A stretch of 64,000 bases of DNA from Silurus meridionalis (GCF_014805685.1 NC_060884.1:16310356-16374355), one strand, 5' to 3'. Numbered from the stretch's first letter, positions 35,392-47,805 are shown. Notes: generated by a model not told the origin, from the letters alone. Translations and numbers: made by a program.

Positions 35392-38300
35392 ATTCTGTGT
35401 CCTCTAAATATGCCTCTTTTAACCCAACCACATCCATAAACCACCTCCTTGGCCTTCCTCTTTTCCTCCTTCCTGGTGGCTCCATCCTCAGCATTTTCCT
35501 ACCGATATACCCCATGTCCCTCCTCTGCACATGTCCAAACCATCTGAATCTCGCCTCCCTCATCTTGTCTCTAAAATGTCCTACATGCGCTGTCTCTCTA
35601 ATAAACTTATTTCTAATTCTGTCCATCCTCGTCACTCCCATCGAAAACCTCAAAATCTTCAGCTCTGCTACCTCCAGCTCCACCTCCTGTCTTTTACTCA
35701 ATGCCACTGTCTCTAATCCATACAACATCGCAGGTTCCACCACAGTCCTATAAACTTTTCTTTCACTCTTGCAGATACTCTTCTATCACAAATCACTCCT
35801 ACCACTCTTCTCCACCCACTCCACCCTGCCTGCACACTTTTCTTCACTTCTCTAACACACTCTCCATTACTTTGCACTGTTAACCCCAGGTACCTGAACT
35901 CCACCTTCTCCACCTCTTCTTCTTGCAACCACACCACTCCACTGCCCTCCCTCTCATTCACACACATGTTCTCTGTCTTACTCCTACTGACTTTCATTCC
36001 CCTTCTCTCCAGGGCATACCTCCACCTCTCCAGGCTCTTCTTACCCTGCTCCCTACTCTCACCACAAATAACAATATCATCAAACATCATAGTCCATGGA
36101 GACTCCTGTCTGACCTCGTCCATCAACCTGTCCATCACCACTGCACACAGGAAAGGGTTAAGAGCTGATCATTGATGCAGTCCCATCTGCACCTTGAACC
36201 AGTCTGTCGTTCCTACTGCACACTTTACTGCTGTCACACTGTCCTCATACATGTTCTGCACAACCCTCACATACTTCTCTGACACACCTGACTTCCTCAT
36301 ACAGTATCACAACTCCTCTCTCGGCACCCTGTCGTACACTTTCTCTAAATCCACAAACACACAATGCAACTGCTTCTGACTTTCTCTATACTTTCCCATC
36401 AACATTCTCAAAGCAAATAATGCATTTGTGGTGCTCTTCCTCGGCATGAAACCATACTGTTGCTAACAAATGGTCACCTCTTCTCTCAGCCTGGCTTCCA
36501 CTACTCTTTCCCATAACTTCATGGGGTGACTGATCAACTTTACAACTGTTGAACTGTAGTTATTGCAGGTCTGCACATCTCCCTCATTCTTAAAGATGGG
36601 TACCAGCACACTCCTTCTCCATTCCTTAGGCATCCTTTCACCTTCCAAAATCCTGTTAAACAATCTTGTTAAAAACTCCACTGCCATCTCTCCTAAACAT
36701 CTCCACGCTTCTACCGGTATGTCATCTGGTCCAACCGACTTTCCACTCTTCATCCTCTTAATTGCTGCTCTCATTTCCTCCTTACTAATATTATTCACTT
36801 TCTGCTTCACCATCCCCACACCATCCAACCTTCTCTCTCTTATTTTCCTCGTTCATCAGCTGCTAAAAATACTCCCTCCATCTTCTCAACACACTCTCCT
36901 CACTAGTCAACACATTTCCATCTCCATCCTTTATTTCTCTAACTTGCAGCACATCCTTCCCAGCTCGGTTCCTCTGCTTGACCAATCGGTACAAATCCTT
37001 TTCTTGTTCCTTAGTGTCCAACTTCTCATACAGCTCCTCATATGCCTTTTCCTTGGCTTTCGCTACCTTGCTCTTTACCTGCTGCCGCATCTCCTTGTAC
37101 TCCTGCCTACTTTTCACATCACTCTGTCGATCCCAATTCTGTTTTGCCAACCTCTTTCCCCTTATGCTCTCCTGCACTTCCTTATTCCACCACTACATCT
37201 TTTTGTCTTCTTTTCTGTTTCCAGATGTCACACCAAGTACCTTACTAGCTGTTTCCCTTATCACTTCTGCAGTAGTTGACTAATCATCCAGCAATCTTCC
37301 CTGAAACTCACACTACAGTCTTCCTTCTTCACTTTCCACCATCTAATTCTTCTTTCAGTTCTCACTCTCCTTCTCTTCTTCTTCACTTCCAAAACCATCC
37401 TACAGACCACCATCTGATGCTGTCTAGCTACACTGTCCCCTGCAAACACCTTACAGTCTCCAATCTCCTTCAGGTTGTATCTCTTACATAGAACATAGTC
37501 CACCTGTGTGCACCTTCCTCCACTTTTATATGTCACCCTATGATCCTCCTTCTTCTTTAAATAAGTATTCACCACTGCCATTTCCATCCTTTTAGCAAAA
37601 TCTACCACCATTTGCCCTTCCAAATTCCTCTCCTTAAAGCCATACCTACCCATCACCTCTTCATCACCTCTGTTCCCTTCACCTACATGCCTATTTAAAT
37701 CTGCCCTAATCACCAATCTTACACTCTTAGGTACCCCTTCTACCATTAACTCACTCTAGAATTTTTCCTTCTCCTCCATCTCACAACCCACTTGTGAAGC
37801 ATAGGCACCGATGACATTTATCATCACCCCTTTAACTTCCAGCTTCACGTTCTTCACCCTATCAGAAACTCTTTTCACCTCCACTACACTCTTACTGTAC
37901 TTTTCCTTCAGAATCACCAGTACACCATTTCTCTTTCCATCCACACCATGATAGAACAGTTTAAACCCACCTCTAATGTTCCTGGCATTACTTCATTTCC
38001 ACTTGGTCTCCTGAACACTCAACATATCTAGCTTTCTCCTCTCCAACATATCAGCTACCTCTCTCCCTTTACCAGTCATAGTACCAAAATTTAAAGTGCC
38101 CACTCTAACCTTCACTCTCTTCCACTTTTCCTGCCATCTTTGTAGACGTCTTCCTCCTCTCCTTCTCCTCCATTGGCCAACAGTAGCCGGTATTTCACTG
38201 GTACCCTGTTGGCTAACAATACCTGTGGCGGTCTTTGGTAACCCAGGCCTCGACCAATCCGGTATGAAATTCTGATTCGTGATCCGCATATTTGATTTTG

Positions 38301-38405
38301 ATGTTTTACACTGGATGTCCTTCCTAACACAACCCTCCTTATTTATCCGGGCTTGGGATCGGCACCAAGAGTGCACTGGCTTGTGCAACAATAATGGCTG
38401 GGTTG
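35392..38405 (-). mobile_element. RTE-like LINE, nearly full length (copy D)
   Basis: About 3 kb on the minus strand, the longest copy here. From its 5' end (38.4 kb) there is a non-coding leader, then endonuclease (VRVGTLNFGTMTGKGREVAD; SVQETKWK; RADLNRHVGEGN; YKSGGRCTQVDYVLC), linker (YRLVKQRNRAGKDVLQVREI), RT (RMKSGKSVGPDDIPVEAWRC; HCVFVDLEKVYDRVPREEL; WTMMFDDIVIC) and C-terminus (RFRWFGHVQRRDMGYIGRKM). Stops and frameshifts split it into at least six frames. The FADD box has lost its Ala codon. The 3' UTR and (GAA)n tail are missing. RTE-clade assignment is by overall motif pattern and tail type. Confidence 0.9.
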
Positions 38406-40389
<1,984 letters not shown>

Positions 40390-40578
40390 ATATCACCCAA
40401 ATGAGGATGGTTCCTCTTAAGGTTTCTTCTTCATTTATCTAAGGGAGTTTTTCTTTGCCACGCCACACCAGGCTGCTCATCAGAGATAAATACATGTAAT
40501 TCACTTTAATTCTTAAGTTCTGTAAAGCTGCTACAATGTCCATTGTGAAAAGCGCTATACAAATAAAATAAACTTAAA
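40390..40578 (+). mobile_element. L2 3' UTR fragment
   Basis: The words GATGGTTCCTCTTAAGGTTTC, GGCTGCTCATCAGAGATAAA, TGTAAAGCTGCTACAATG and GAAAAGCGCTATACAAATAA are the conserved 3' end of fish L2, the same order as at 29110-29310. It is extremely 5'-truncated, with no coding part. Confidence 0.85.
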
Positions 40579-41264
40579 TATAAAGACAAGGAAATATCTG
40601 ACCATATTTCAATTAAGGCTATTACCATTTTTACAGCAGTATTCTGCCAACCACAGCTGCTCTTTTTTAACACTCTATAAATAACTATAAGTCTATAATC
40701 CAAACTTAATGGGAAACTAACAAGTAACATTATTGCAGTGCTGCTACACATTTCGAATCATTGTTTAAACTAATTTTATAATTCAGCCTCATTTAGGCAA
40801 GAAATAATTCGAAGAAATCAACCAAACATGGATAAAAAGTTGCATACTGAGTCCCCAGCCACTGGATTATGGATCATGTGGCTACACAGAAAGAATTAAA
40901 AACTTCATTATTTTAAATTTATTCTATTGATTTTGTAATCTGCAGGGTGTTTTATTATTTTTTTTAAAAACACTTCTGCTTAGGCCAATTTCTGCATTAA
41001 TAAATGGTGTTCACACTGATTCTGCACGATGGTGAGTTGGGTCCCATTTTCATTATAAATGTAATAATTCTAATTATGAAATCATATCATATGTATAATA
41101 GTAATATGATCTGAACTTTATTGTTTTTAGTTATGCATGTGACACACCACCCCTGTTTTGTGGCAAAAACATTTATTTGTCTTGCGTGAAACTAAAAAGG
41201 TCTAGAAGAAAAAAAAGAACAGTTACCTGTCTGGGAGCAGAAAGAGTCGACTCTTATTACCGAG
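40579..41264. other. No gene recognised
   Basis: AT-rich DNA in front of the cfap20dc promoter; nothing recognised. Confidence 0.55.
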
Positions 41265-41723
41265 CTAAGCCAAATGAATCGGGTCACCGAAAAGAGCCGG
41301 AATGCAGAGGCTGCGTTGTAATTGTGCACGCGCAACTCTGCTGCGTAGCGTCCCGTTGGCATGGGAACGTCCCTGATACTACCTGCGCATTGTGAGCTTG
41401 ATTCAGTGTTACCTTCACATTAGGGTTTATTTTTGAAAATATATAAAATAAACCTGAGAGGATTATCCCAGTGCGCTGTATGAACACTGTGGATGGACTT
41501 CAGTAGGCTTGTTGCTATTTTTTGTGTTTATTTGTTTATGCTTTTATTGCTTTGAGGAGCAGCTAATGACTGACATTAGCTAGCGACTTGTCTTATTATT
41601 ATAAGTATATACAAATTATGATTTTGTTAGATTTAAATTTCCATGCAAAAGCGACTGTGAATGCAAAGTGAACATTATTCCAAGTATATCGATTAAGACA
41701 CATCAGGTTGAAAACATCTGGGA
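41265..41723 (+). promoter_or_regulatory. cfap20dc: Probable cfap20dc promoter / 5' UTR region
   Basis: This segment in front of the start codon holds a local cluster of CpG dinucleotides (about 41270-41400), unlike the CpG-poor surroundings, and an X-box-like element. Vertebrate promoters are often marked by such CpG-rich patches. The transcription start and any non-coding first exon cannot be fixed from sequence alone. Confidence 0.5.
41355..41368 (+). promoter_or_regulatory. X-box-like (RFX) site
   Basis: GTTGGCATGGGAAC is an imperfect palindrome of two half-sites around AT. It fits the 14-bp X-box pattern GTHNYYATRRNAAC bound by RFX factors at all positions but one (G in place of the first Y). 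It lies 356 bp upstream of the start codon of a CFAP20-domain gene, where a ciliary transcription factor site would be expected. Confidence 0.5.
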
Positions 41724-41744
41724 ATGTTCAGGAACGAGTATCAG
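41724..41744 (+). CDS. cfap20dc: cfap20dc exon 1 (coding part)
   Basis: The exon encodes residues 1-7, MFRNEYQ, close to the human start MFKNEYQ. It is followed directly by a GT donor (gtatgg) at 41745. It is too short to be seen as an open reading frame; it was found by looking upstream of exon 2 for the family's conserved N-terminus. The intron after it is phase 0 and about 100 bp long. An in-frame ATG with this conserved peptide makes the start choice firm. The 5' UTR boundary is not visible. Confidence 0.88.
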
Positions 41745-41845
41745 GTATGGTTTAATTCAGACAGCTAGTATTCACACGAAACTATACATACATTTCACAA
41801 GCAGCTTGTCTGTTTGTTTGTTTGTTTGTTTTGATTTTATTTAAG

Positions 41846-41932
41846 GGTGGCGCCGTTGTGGAGGTGTTCAGTGCTCAAGGAAAAGATCCTGTGGCAAAAT
41901 GGAAACTTAGCGGGCAGCTGTCAATAAATAAG
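41846..41932 (+). CDS. cfap20dc: cfap20dc exon 2
   Basis: Residues 8-36 (GGAVVEVFSAQGKDPVAKWK and nine more). Acceptor ag at 41844-41845, donor gtaggc at 41933. The length is 87 bp, phase 0 on both sides. This is the first beta strand region of the CFAP20 domain; the FSAQGK block is shared with the human protein. Confidence 0.9.
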
Positions 41933-42092
41933 GTAGGCAACTTGATATACAACCCAATAAGTGTCACTTTTATTTTCATCAGTAATAGAAGTAACTTCAC
42001 GTTTCATGAAGGTAAAAAAACAACAGTTAGACGAGCAAATAGAAGCCAATAGGTCCAAAAATGTTTGTCTTTTGTCTTCACAATATGTTGAC

Positions 42093-42120
42093 CTTCCTTC
42101 CTTCCTTCCTTCCTTCCTTC
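42093..42120. repeat. (TTCC)n microsatellite at a splice acceptor
   Basis: About seven TTCC units. They form the polypyrimidine tract of the exon 3 acceptor (CAACAG at 42121-42126). Confidence 0.95.
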
Positions 42121-42126
42121 CAACAG

Positions 42127-42220
42127 ATATTCGATAAAGAAATGAAAGGTTTTGTGTACAGTCTGGAAGGCAGCAGTCAAACACACAGGATGCATTTACC
42201 CAAAGATGGCAAGACACCTC
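42127..42220 (+). CDS. cfap20dc: cfap20dc exon 3
   Basis: Encodes IFDKEMKGFVYSLEGSSQTH and eleven more residues, then one nt of a split Leu codon (94 bp, phase 0 in, phase 1 out). The acceptor is caacag and the donor gtaaga. The polypyrimidine tract in front of it is a TTCC microsatellite. LEGSSQT is a strongly conserved CFAP20-domain block. Confidence 0.9.
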
Positions 42221-42559
42221 GTAAGAAAAAAAAAGCTTAAAATTAGCTTCAGAGAATTTATAAGAAGTACCTTATATATTTTTTCAAAAGCCATTTTTAA
42301 CGGTTGCTCCACAAAATCATGTCATTGTATCAGTTCAAGAGCTTTTTAAATTAAAGCCGCCTAGAAAAAAAATCAATAAGCACAGAACCACATTGAAAAG
42401 TTATTTTTTGACCCGATCCTCACCTGTTTTAAAGGAACAGAGGTGAAGTATTTGATGGAAATAGCAAATCCATATCAGCCGTTATTATATATGAGAGCTG
42501 GCTCGTTTAAAATCATTCATCGCTGACCTAGACTGAGACTGTGTATCTTATTTCTCTAG

Positions 42560-42632
42560 TTGCCCTCATACAGAGGTTCCTGGTCCTGCAGGTGAATGTT
42601 CCTCTTGGGAAAGATTTCACAACTGAGCTTCT
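42560..42632 (+). CDS. cfap20dc: cfap20dc exon 4
   Basis: Continues the split Leu codon, then ALIQRFLVLQVNVPLGKDFT and four more residues. The length is 73 bp, phase 1 in, phase 2 out. The donor is gtaggt at 42633; the phase fixes this donor, because reading through gives an in-frame stop (TAG at 42634-42636) one codon later. A CA microsatellite begins about 12 bp into the intron. Confidence 0.88.
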
Positions 42633-42642
42633 GTAGGTGTCA

Positions 42643-42644
<2 letters not shown>

Positions 42645-42694
<50 letters not shown>
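42645..42694. repeat. (CA)n microsatellite
   Basis: About 25 CA units in intron 4, beginning about 12 bp after the donor. Confidence 0.97.
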
Positions 42695-42696
<2 letters not shown>

Positions 42697-43034
42697 TCTT
42701 TCAGTGTTCAGTATAAACACACACATTACATAGATTCACCAATCAATGAATAAACACAACAATGTCACCTTAATTTAAAATGTTTACAAATTGTACTTCC
42801 TTAATACCTTTGCTAATAATGCATTTTTAATGTTTCTAAGATAGTTTTATACTTTTATGTTTTTCAAAACCAAAATAATTAATGTGATTAAAAGCAAATT
42901 AACATGTAAATTACATTTATTCACACACTCACAGGTGCGCTCTCACACACGTGTGCACATGAAACACATTTAGGCTGCTTCCCATTTGCTTTCCAAATAA
43001 GTAGCTATTTTTAACAGTCATGTACCTCTTTCAG

Positions 43035-43149
43035 TGTAACAGATCAAGGGCACTTAAAGCGAAGGCTCTACTTGTCCACTGTCCATAAGGAGTTCTCAGC
43101 TACCCCATTGCATGCCAGGATACCACTTACCTGTCTCAGACGAAAGATT
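43035..43149 (+). CDS. cfap20dc: cfap20dc exon 5
   Basis: 115 bp. The first base completes a Leu codon, then 38 residues run from [20 protein letters not shown] to LRRKI. The acceptor is tttcag and the donor gtaagt. LYLSTVHKE is nearly identical to the human protein. Phase 2 in, phase 0 out. Confidence 0.92.
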
Positions 43150-43237
43150 GTAAGTGCTCAAAGGAGTTTTAGTACTTTTAACATCACTCAAATGCTCCTC
43201 AAATGCATTTGAGCATTTTGCCTCCATCTGTATATAG

Positions 43238-43391
43238 TGGTGTAACCTTTGTATTGACCTGGGCTCATTCACCGCTGAGTTGTTCCGGGGAGCCGCGTTC
43301 CTGTCTCTGGATGGCATTATAATCTCAGCCTGCTGTAAAGTCAGGCGCATCTTCACCATGAGGACCGAACCTGCAGACCATATGGACCGAG
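43238..43391 (+). CDS. cfap20dc: cfap20dc exon 6 (ends at a probable GC donor)
   Basis: Encodes residues 131-181, beginning [20 protein letters not shown] and including [10 protein letters not shown], then one nt of a split Asp codon (154 bp). It is the last exon of the CFAP20 domain. The acceptor is tatatag. No usable GT donor keeps frame with exon 7: read-through ends in TAG six bases past the proposed exon end. A donor reading GAG|gctagt at 43392 gives the right phase (1) and a normal GAT codon with exon 7, so this looks like a GC-AG intron. Confidence 0.85.
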
Positions 43392-43507
43392 GCTAGTCAA
43401 ATTCATATTATTTGTTTCTAGAGACCTCTTTATCATATGAAACACGTGTTCAGTATTGTATTTAGCTGAGTAACAACATTTTTTGCGTCTACTTTTTTTC
43501 ATTCTAG

Positions 43508-43654
43508 ATCCTTATGACATAAGAATTTATCCCAAAGAGGAGATTCCTAAAAGCTGCCAGTTTCCTTCCGAGGTTCAGCACATTACACAGCTAATGAATA
43601 TGGAGAGACTGAGACAGGCTGATCAGAGAAGTGAATCTATCAGTGCAGAATCTG
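43508..43654 (+). CDS. cfap20dc: cfap20dc exon 7
   Basis: 147 bp, phase 1 on both sides: DPYDIRIYPKEEIPKSCQFP, then a block VQHITQLMNMERLRQAD that parallels the human PQVTQLLNM region, ending in SAES. The acceptor is attctag and the donor gtaatt at 43655. It starts the linker after the CFAP20 domain. Confidence 0.88.
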
Positions 43655-43950
43655 GTAATTTTAAGTCTTTTGTCAGTTTCATAAATTGATGGAATGCGTA
43701 AAATATTTACATATGCAGGATGGAAAACTTTGGTCCATGTCTGGTAAAAAAAAAATGCTGCTACAAGTTTTTTTTTCGGAATAACATTCAGTAGCAAGGG
43801 TTGTGCTGCGCTTTTACCCACCACAAAGATTAATCTCACGGCTGTGAGTGTCATGTCAATACACATTGTGAGAGAATGCAAGGCTGCTTCCCAAACCAAA
43901 TCCTGAAATGCACACTAAGTAGTGTGCTTAAAGAGTAATGACACCAGTGG

Positions 43951-45208
43951 AATCCCAATTCTGTTTTGCCAACCTCTTTCTCCTTATGCTCTTCCTGCAC
44001 TTCCTCATTCCACCACCACGTCTCTTTGTCTTCTTTTCTATTTCCAGATGTCACACCAAGTACCTTTCTAGCTGTCTCCCCTTATCACTTCTGCAGTAGT
44101 TGCCCAATCATCCAGCACCTCTTCACCACCACCGAGCCCCTGTCTGACATCTTCCCTGAACCTCACACTACAGTCTTCCACCATCCAATTCTTCTTTCAG
44201 TCCTCACTCTCCTCCTCTTCTTCTTCACCTCCAAAACCATCCTACAGACCACCATCCGATGCTGTCTAGCTACACTGTCCACCGCCAACACCTTACAGTC
44301 TCCAGTCTCCTTCAGGTTGCATTTCCTACATAGAACATAGTCCACCTGTGTGCACCTTCCTCCATTCTTATACGTTACCCTATCTTCTTAAAATAAGTAT
44401 TCACCTCTGCCATTTCCATCCTTTAAACAAATTCTACCACCATCTGCTATTCCACATTCCTCTCCTTAAGGCCTACCCATCACCTCCTCATCACCTCTGT
44501 TCCCTTCACCTACATGCCCATTAAAGTCTACCCCAATCACCAATTGTTAATTCCTAGGTACACCTTCTACCACTTCATCTAACTCACTCTAGAATCTTTC
44601 CTTCTCCTTCATCTCACAGCTAACTTCTGGAGCATAAGCACTGATGACATTTATCATCACCCCTTCAACTTCCAGCTTCATGTTCATCACCTTATCAGAA
44701 ACTCTCTTCACCTCCACTACACACTTACTGTACTCTTCCTTCAGGATCACCCCTATACCATTTCTCTTTCCATCCACACCATGATAGAACAGTTTAAATC
44801 CACCTCTAATGTTCCTGGCCTTACTCCATTTTCACTTGGTCTCCTGAACACACAACATATGTACCTTTCTCCTCTCCATCATATCAGCTACTTCTCTCCC
44901 TTTACCAGTCATAGCACCAACATTTAAAGTACCAACCCGAACCTAAAGTACCAAACCAAATCTTCTCTTCCTTCGACCAACAGTAGCCCAATTTCCACCG
45001 GTACCCTGTTGGCTAACAATACCTGTGGCGGTTGTTGGTAACCCAGGCCTTCGACCAATCTGGTATGAAGTTCCGATTCGTGATCTGCATATTTGATTTG
45101 GCACATGTTTTATGCTGGATGGCCTTCCTAATGCAACCCTCCCCATTTATCCGGGCTTGGCACCGGCACTAAGAGTGCACTGGCTTGTGCAACCCTGATG
45201 GCTGGGTT
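43951..45208 (-). mobile_element. RTE-like LINE, 5' half only (copy E), in intron 7
   Basis: Minus-strand sequence from the 5' leader (GTTGCACAAGCCAGTGCACTC at about 45.19 kb, shared with copy D) through the endonuclease (MDGKRNGIGVILKEEYSKCV; MDYVLCRKCNLKETGDCKVL; VARQHRMVVC) to a linker piece (DKETWWWNEEVQEEHKEK) near 43.95 kb. RT and 3' end are absent. Several frameshifts. It is antisense to cfap20dc. Confidence 0.85.
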
Positions 45209-45526
45209 TCTCAGAATGAAAGTAAATGGTCAGAGGATCACTACTCTAAAATAATTACATCTACAAACTATTTCAGAATAATGTTTCTTAACATAAAATT
45301 AAAGACTTTGAACATAATTTATAGAACATAAAAGAACATCACAAGTTTCCGAGAACCTGGAGAAAGTTTTGTGCGCATGGAACAAAGGTGAAAATTAGAG
45401 GTCGACCGGTATGGGTTCGATCTGGCTGATGCCAATGCCGATCTTTAAATTTTTTCTCCTTTCATCTCATGAATTCTTACTAGGGCTGTGACGATTCCTT
45501 AAATAACTTGAGTAATTCATTTCAAT

Positions 45527-46009
45527 TAATTCCACCACCACCATTTATTTATTTATTTATTTATTTATTTATTATAATTCATACTTGACCGTACCACTCT
45601 CTTACTGCTTTCACTTTATTATACTGTTTACATGCTGTCTTTTGCACCTCTTGACTGCTGCTGTTTCTGCTGTTTTTGCACTACATTGTTCTGGTATACT
45701 CACTCCCGGGTATAGTTTTTAGGTTTACTGGTTGGCGGTATTTTTTATTTATTTTTTATTCTTTTTGTCTTGTCTTGTGTTGTGTTGTCTTGTGTTGTCT
45801 GTCTGCACTGTCTGTCTGCACTGTTTTTCGTCTGCACTGTTTGCACTAGGTTGCACTCGATGCACTTTATGTAGCTTTGTGGTGTGTTGTAGCTCTATGT
45901 TGTTTAGTGTAGCACCAGGGTTCCGGAGGAACGTTGTCTCGTTTTTACTGTGTACCGTGTACAACTGTGTATAGTACAAATGACAATAAAAGCCTCTTGA
46001 CTAATTCCA
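45527..46009 (+). mobile_element. Insert in hAT with TAATTCCA duplication
   Basis: 45535-46001 is bounded by TAATTCCA on both sides (45527-45534 and 46002-46009). The host sequence reads through smoothly when it is removed. It has a (TTTA)n run at its left and ends with AAATGACAATAAAAGCCTC, the 3' end of a fish non-LTR element that is also seen near 51.1 kb. Confidence 0.75.
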
Positions 46010-46130
46010 TTGCAAAAATTTATTCAATTAATTTGCCTTGATGCTTCGTTTAGTCTATTTAACTAAACACGGAGCACTGTGTTCGGAGCTCTCTGGACAG
46101 AGGAGCCGGCGAGGGGCAGAGAGAATATTT

Positions 46131-46220
46131 ATGCCAAAGAAAACTCCAGAAGTTTCCAAAGTTTGCGATCATTTCAAACTAAAACATAAAGAAAACACTG
46201 TATAGTGCAGTTACTGTTTT
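46131..46220 (+). pseudogene. hAT transposase BED zinc finger remnant
   Basis: The frame MPKKTPEVSKVCDHFKLKHK continues ENTV-stop-CSYC, i.e. the start of a BED-type zinc finger (hydrophobic/aromatic SKV.DHFKL, then CxxC) typical of hAT transposases. A TAG lies just before the first Cys. The rest is lost. Confidence 0.6.
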
Positions 46221-46257
46221 TAATGTAATTTGAAATAGATTTTTTATTTATATACAG

Positions 46258-46511
46258 TGCGTTCAAAATATCCCTCCGCAGCGGCAGTGTAGAGCAGGTA
46301 TTGGAGCAGGTTTTTCAAGGTGGCGATAAATACATGGATTTAGTGCGTGGAAAATGTCAAGCAGCTTTTCCAGAGACAAGAAAACCACATCGTGATACAG
46401 TGTGAGGATTAATAAATAAATACAAGTGAGAATAATTATAAGTTTCATAAAACGAATATTTTCGCATAACCTATTCTACATGGCCACTGCAGAGGGATTT
46501 TTTCGAACGCA
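46258..46511. mobile_element. Small inverted-repeat element (MITE-like)
   Basis: Left end GCGTTCAAAATATCCCTCCG and right end CTGCAGAGGGATTTTTTCGA are imperfect inverted repeats of about 24 bp, about 250 bp apart. No coding capacity. Family and target duplication are not determined. Confidence 0.5.
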
Positions 46512-46899
46512 ACCGTTTTCGTATTTTGCGAACCCGACTGGTTAATTAGCTTAGCCAATTGAGCACAAGAGAAAAACACGAACACACTTGTCATTCTTAC
46601 TATTGTCTTTGCAACTTAGTAGATTGAAAAATGCTACACAAATCTGTTAGTAATGATCGCGGCAGGTGTAAACACTCCTTGCTTTATCACAGTTCCAAAT
46701 AAACACTACTGCCACCTGCTCAATGGGAAAGTTATGTTCTCTCCTGCAAGTGAAGAATGTACATGCACGGTTTCGTGTCAGATGATGATTATTATAAAAA
46801 TGCCAGAAATCTGCCTGATTGATTGAGGTCGACCTCTAGTGAAAATTAATACTGGATATTTGTGATCTTTGGGACCTTAGGTGGCGCTGCATTAAAACC

Positions 46900-47728
46900 A
46901 GGCATGATTTTATAATGAAAATCTTCTCCATAAATCATTGTTATCTTTAAATGCAAATGCTCTATTATGAAAAGAAGAAGCCATGAGCATGATCCAGAAA
47001 CACCACCTTCTTTTCTTGGCCAAAGCTCATTTCAACTGGACTGAGGCAAAGTGTGAAACTGTTCTGTGGTCCGATTAATCAAAATTTTAAATCCGTTTTT
47101 GAAACCACCTTCGGTCTTAAAAGGAGAGGGACCATTCGATTTATCGGCGCTTAATTCAATCCCTGCACCTCTGATGGGAGTGCATTATTGCCTCTATCTT
47201 TCCATCCAGATGAAGTCTTGTGTAGTGTAGAAGGCCTTGAATATTTTAGCAAGACAATGCTAAGCTGCATACAGCATCTATTACAACAGCATGACTTTTT
47301 TAGTAGAAGTGTCTAGTTGCTGAACTCGCCTGCCTCCAGACCTTTTATCAACTGAAAACATTTGGTGCATCATGAAATGAAAAATATGATAAAAAAGCTA
47401 CAGGACTGTTGAGCGAGTAGAATCTTGTATCAGGCACAAATGGAACAAAATTCCTCTCCCAAAACTCATTCCTCACTTAGCAACTGTTGATAAAAAAAGA
47501 GGGGATGATACACAGTGGTAAACATGGCCCTGTCCCCACTTTTTAGAGACATATTGCAGCCATAAAATTCAAAATCACCTTATCTTTTCCCTAAAATTGT
47601 ACATTCCATCAGTTTAAAAATGTTATATTTTTATGTTTATGAGTTTTATAAGTTTATGATGTTTATAATATGTTATAATTGCATTCTGTTTTTATTTACA
47701 TTTTACACAGTGTCCCAAATTCTGAATA

Positions 47729-47735
<7 letters not shown>
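46900..47735 (+). mobile_element. Tc1-like transposon remnant
   Basis: Words such as TGTTCTGTGGTCCGATTAATC, CTGCATACAGCATCTATTACAACAGCATG, GAAAACATTTGGTGCATCATGAAATG, GAGGGGATGATACACAGTGG and CACAGTGTCCCAAATTCTG follow the order of a fish Tc1-like element. A TENIWCIMK peptide corresponds to the transposase's third catalytic region. It contains many stops; the right end runs into (TA)n. Confidence 0.65.

Positions 47736-47801
<66 letters not shown>
47732..47801. repeat. (TA)n microsatellite
   Basis: About 35 TA units. Confidence 0.97.

Positions 47802-47805
<4 letters not shown>

Larger units (their letters stand above)
45388..46846. mobile_element. hAT element with 8-bp target duplication and nested inserts
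   Basis: Termini TAGAGGTCGACC (45396) and GGTCGACCTCTA (ending 46838) are perfect 12-bp inverted repeats, flanked by GTGAAAAT at 45388-45395 and 46839-46846. An 8-bp duplication is the hAT hallmark. Inside are a second hAT-like stretch (AGGGCTGTGACGATTCC, 45483), a BED-finger remnant, a LINE-tail insert and a small inverted-repeat element. Confidence 0.88.

Noticed and set aside
43096..43359. 87-codon minus-strand frame
   Set aside because: Antisense shadow over exons 5 and 6 of cfap20dc.
43392..43398. Stop codon at the end of exon 6 as evidence for a pseudogene or short isoform
   Set aside because: A GC donor at 43392 restores the expected frame with exon 7, and all downstream exons stay open, so a functional gene with a GC-AG intron is the simpler reading. 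A truncated isoform by intron retention is not excluded.
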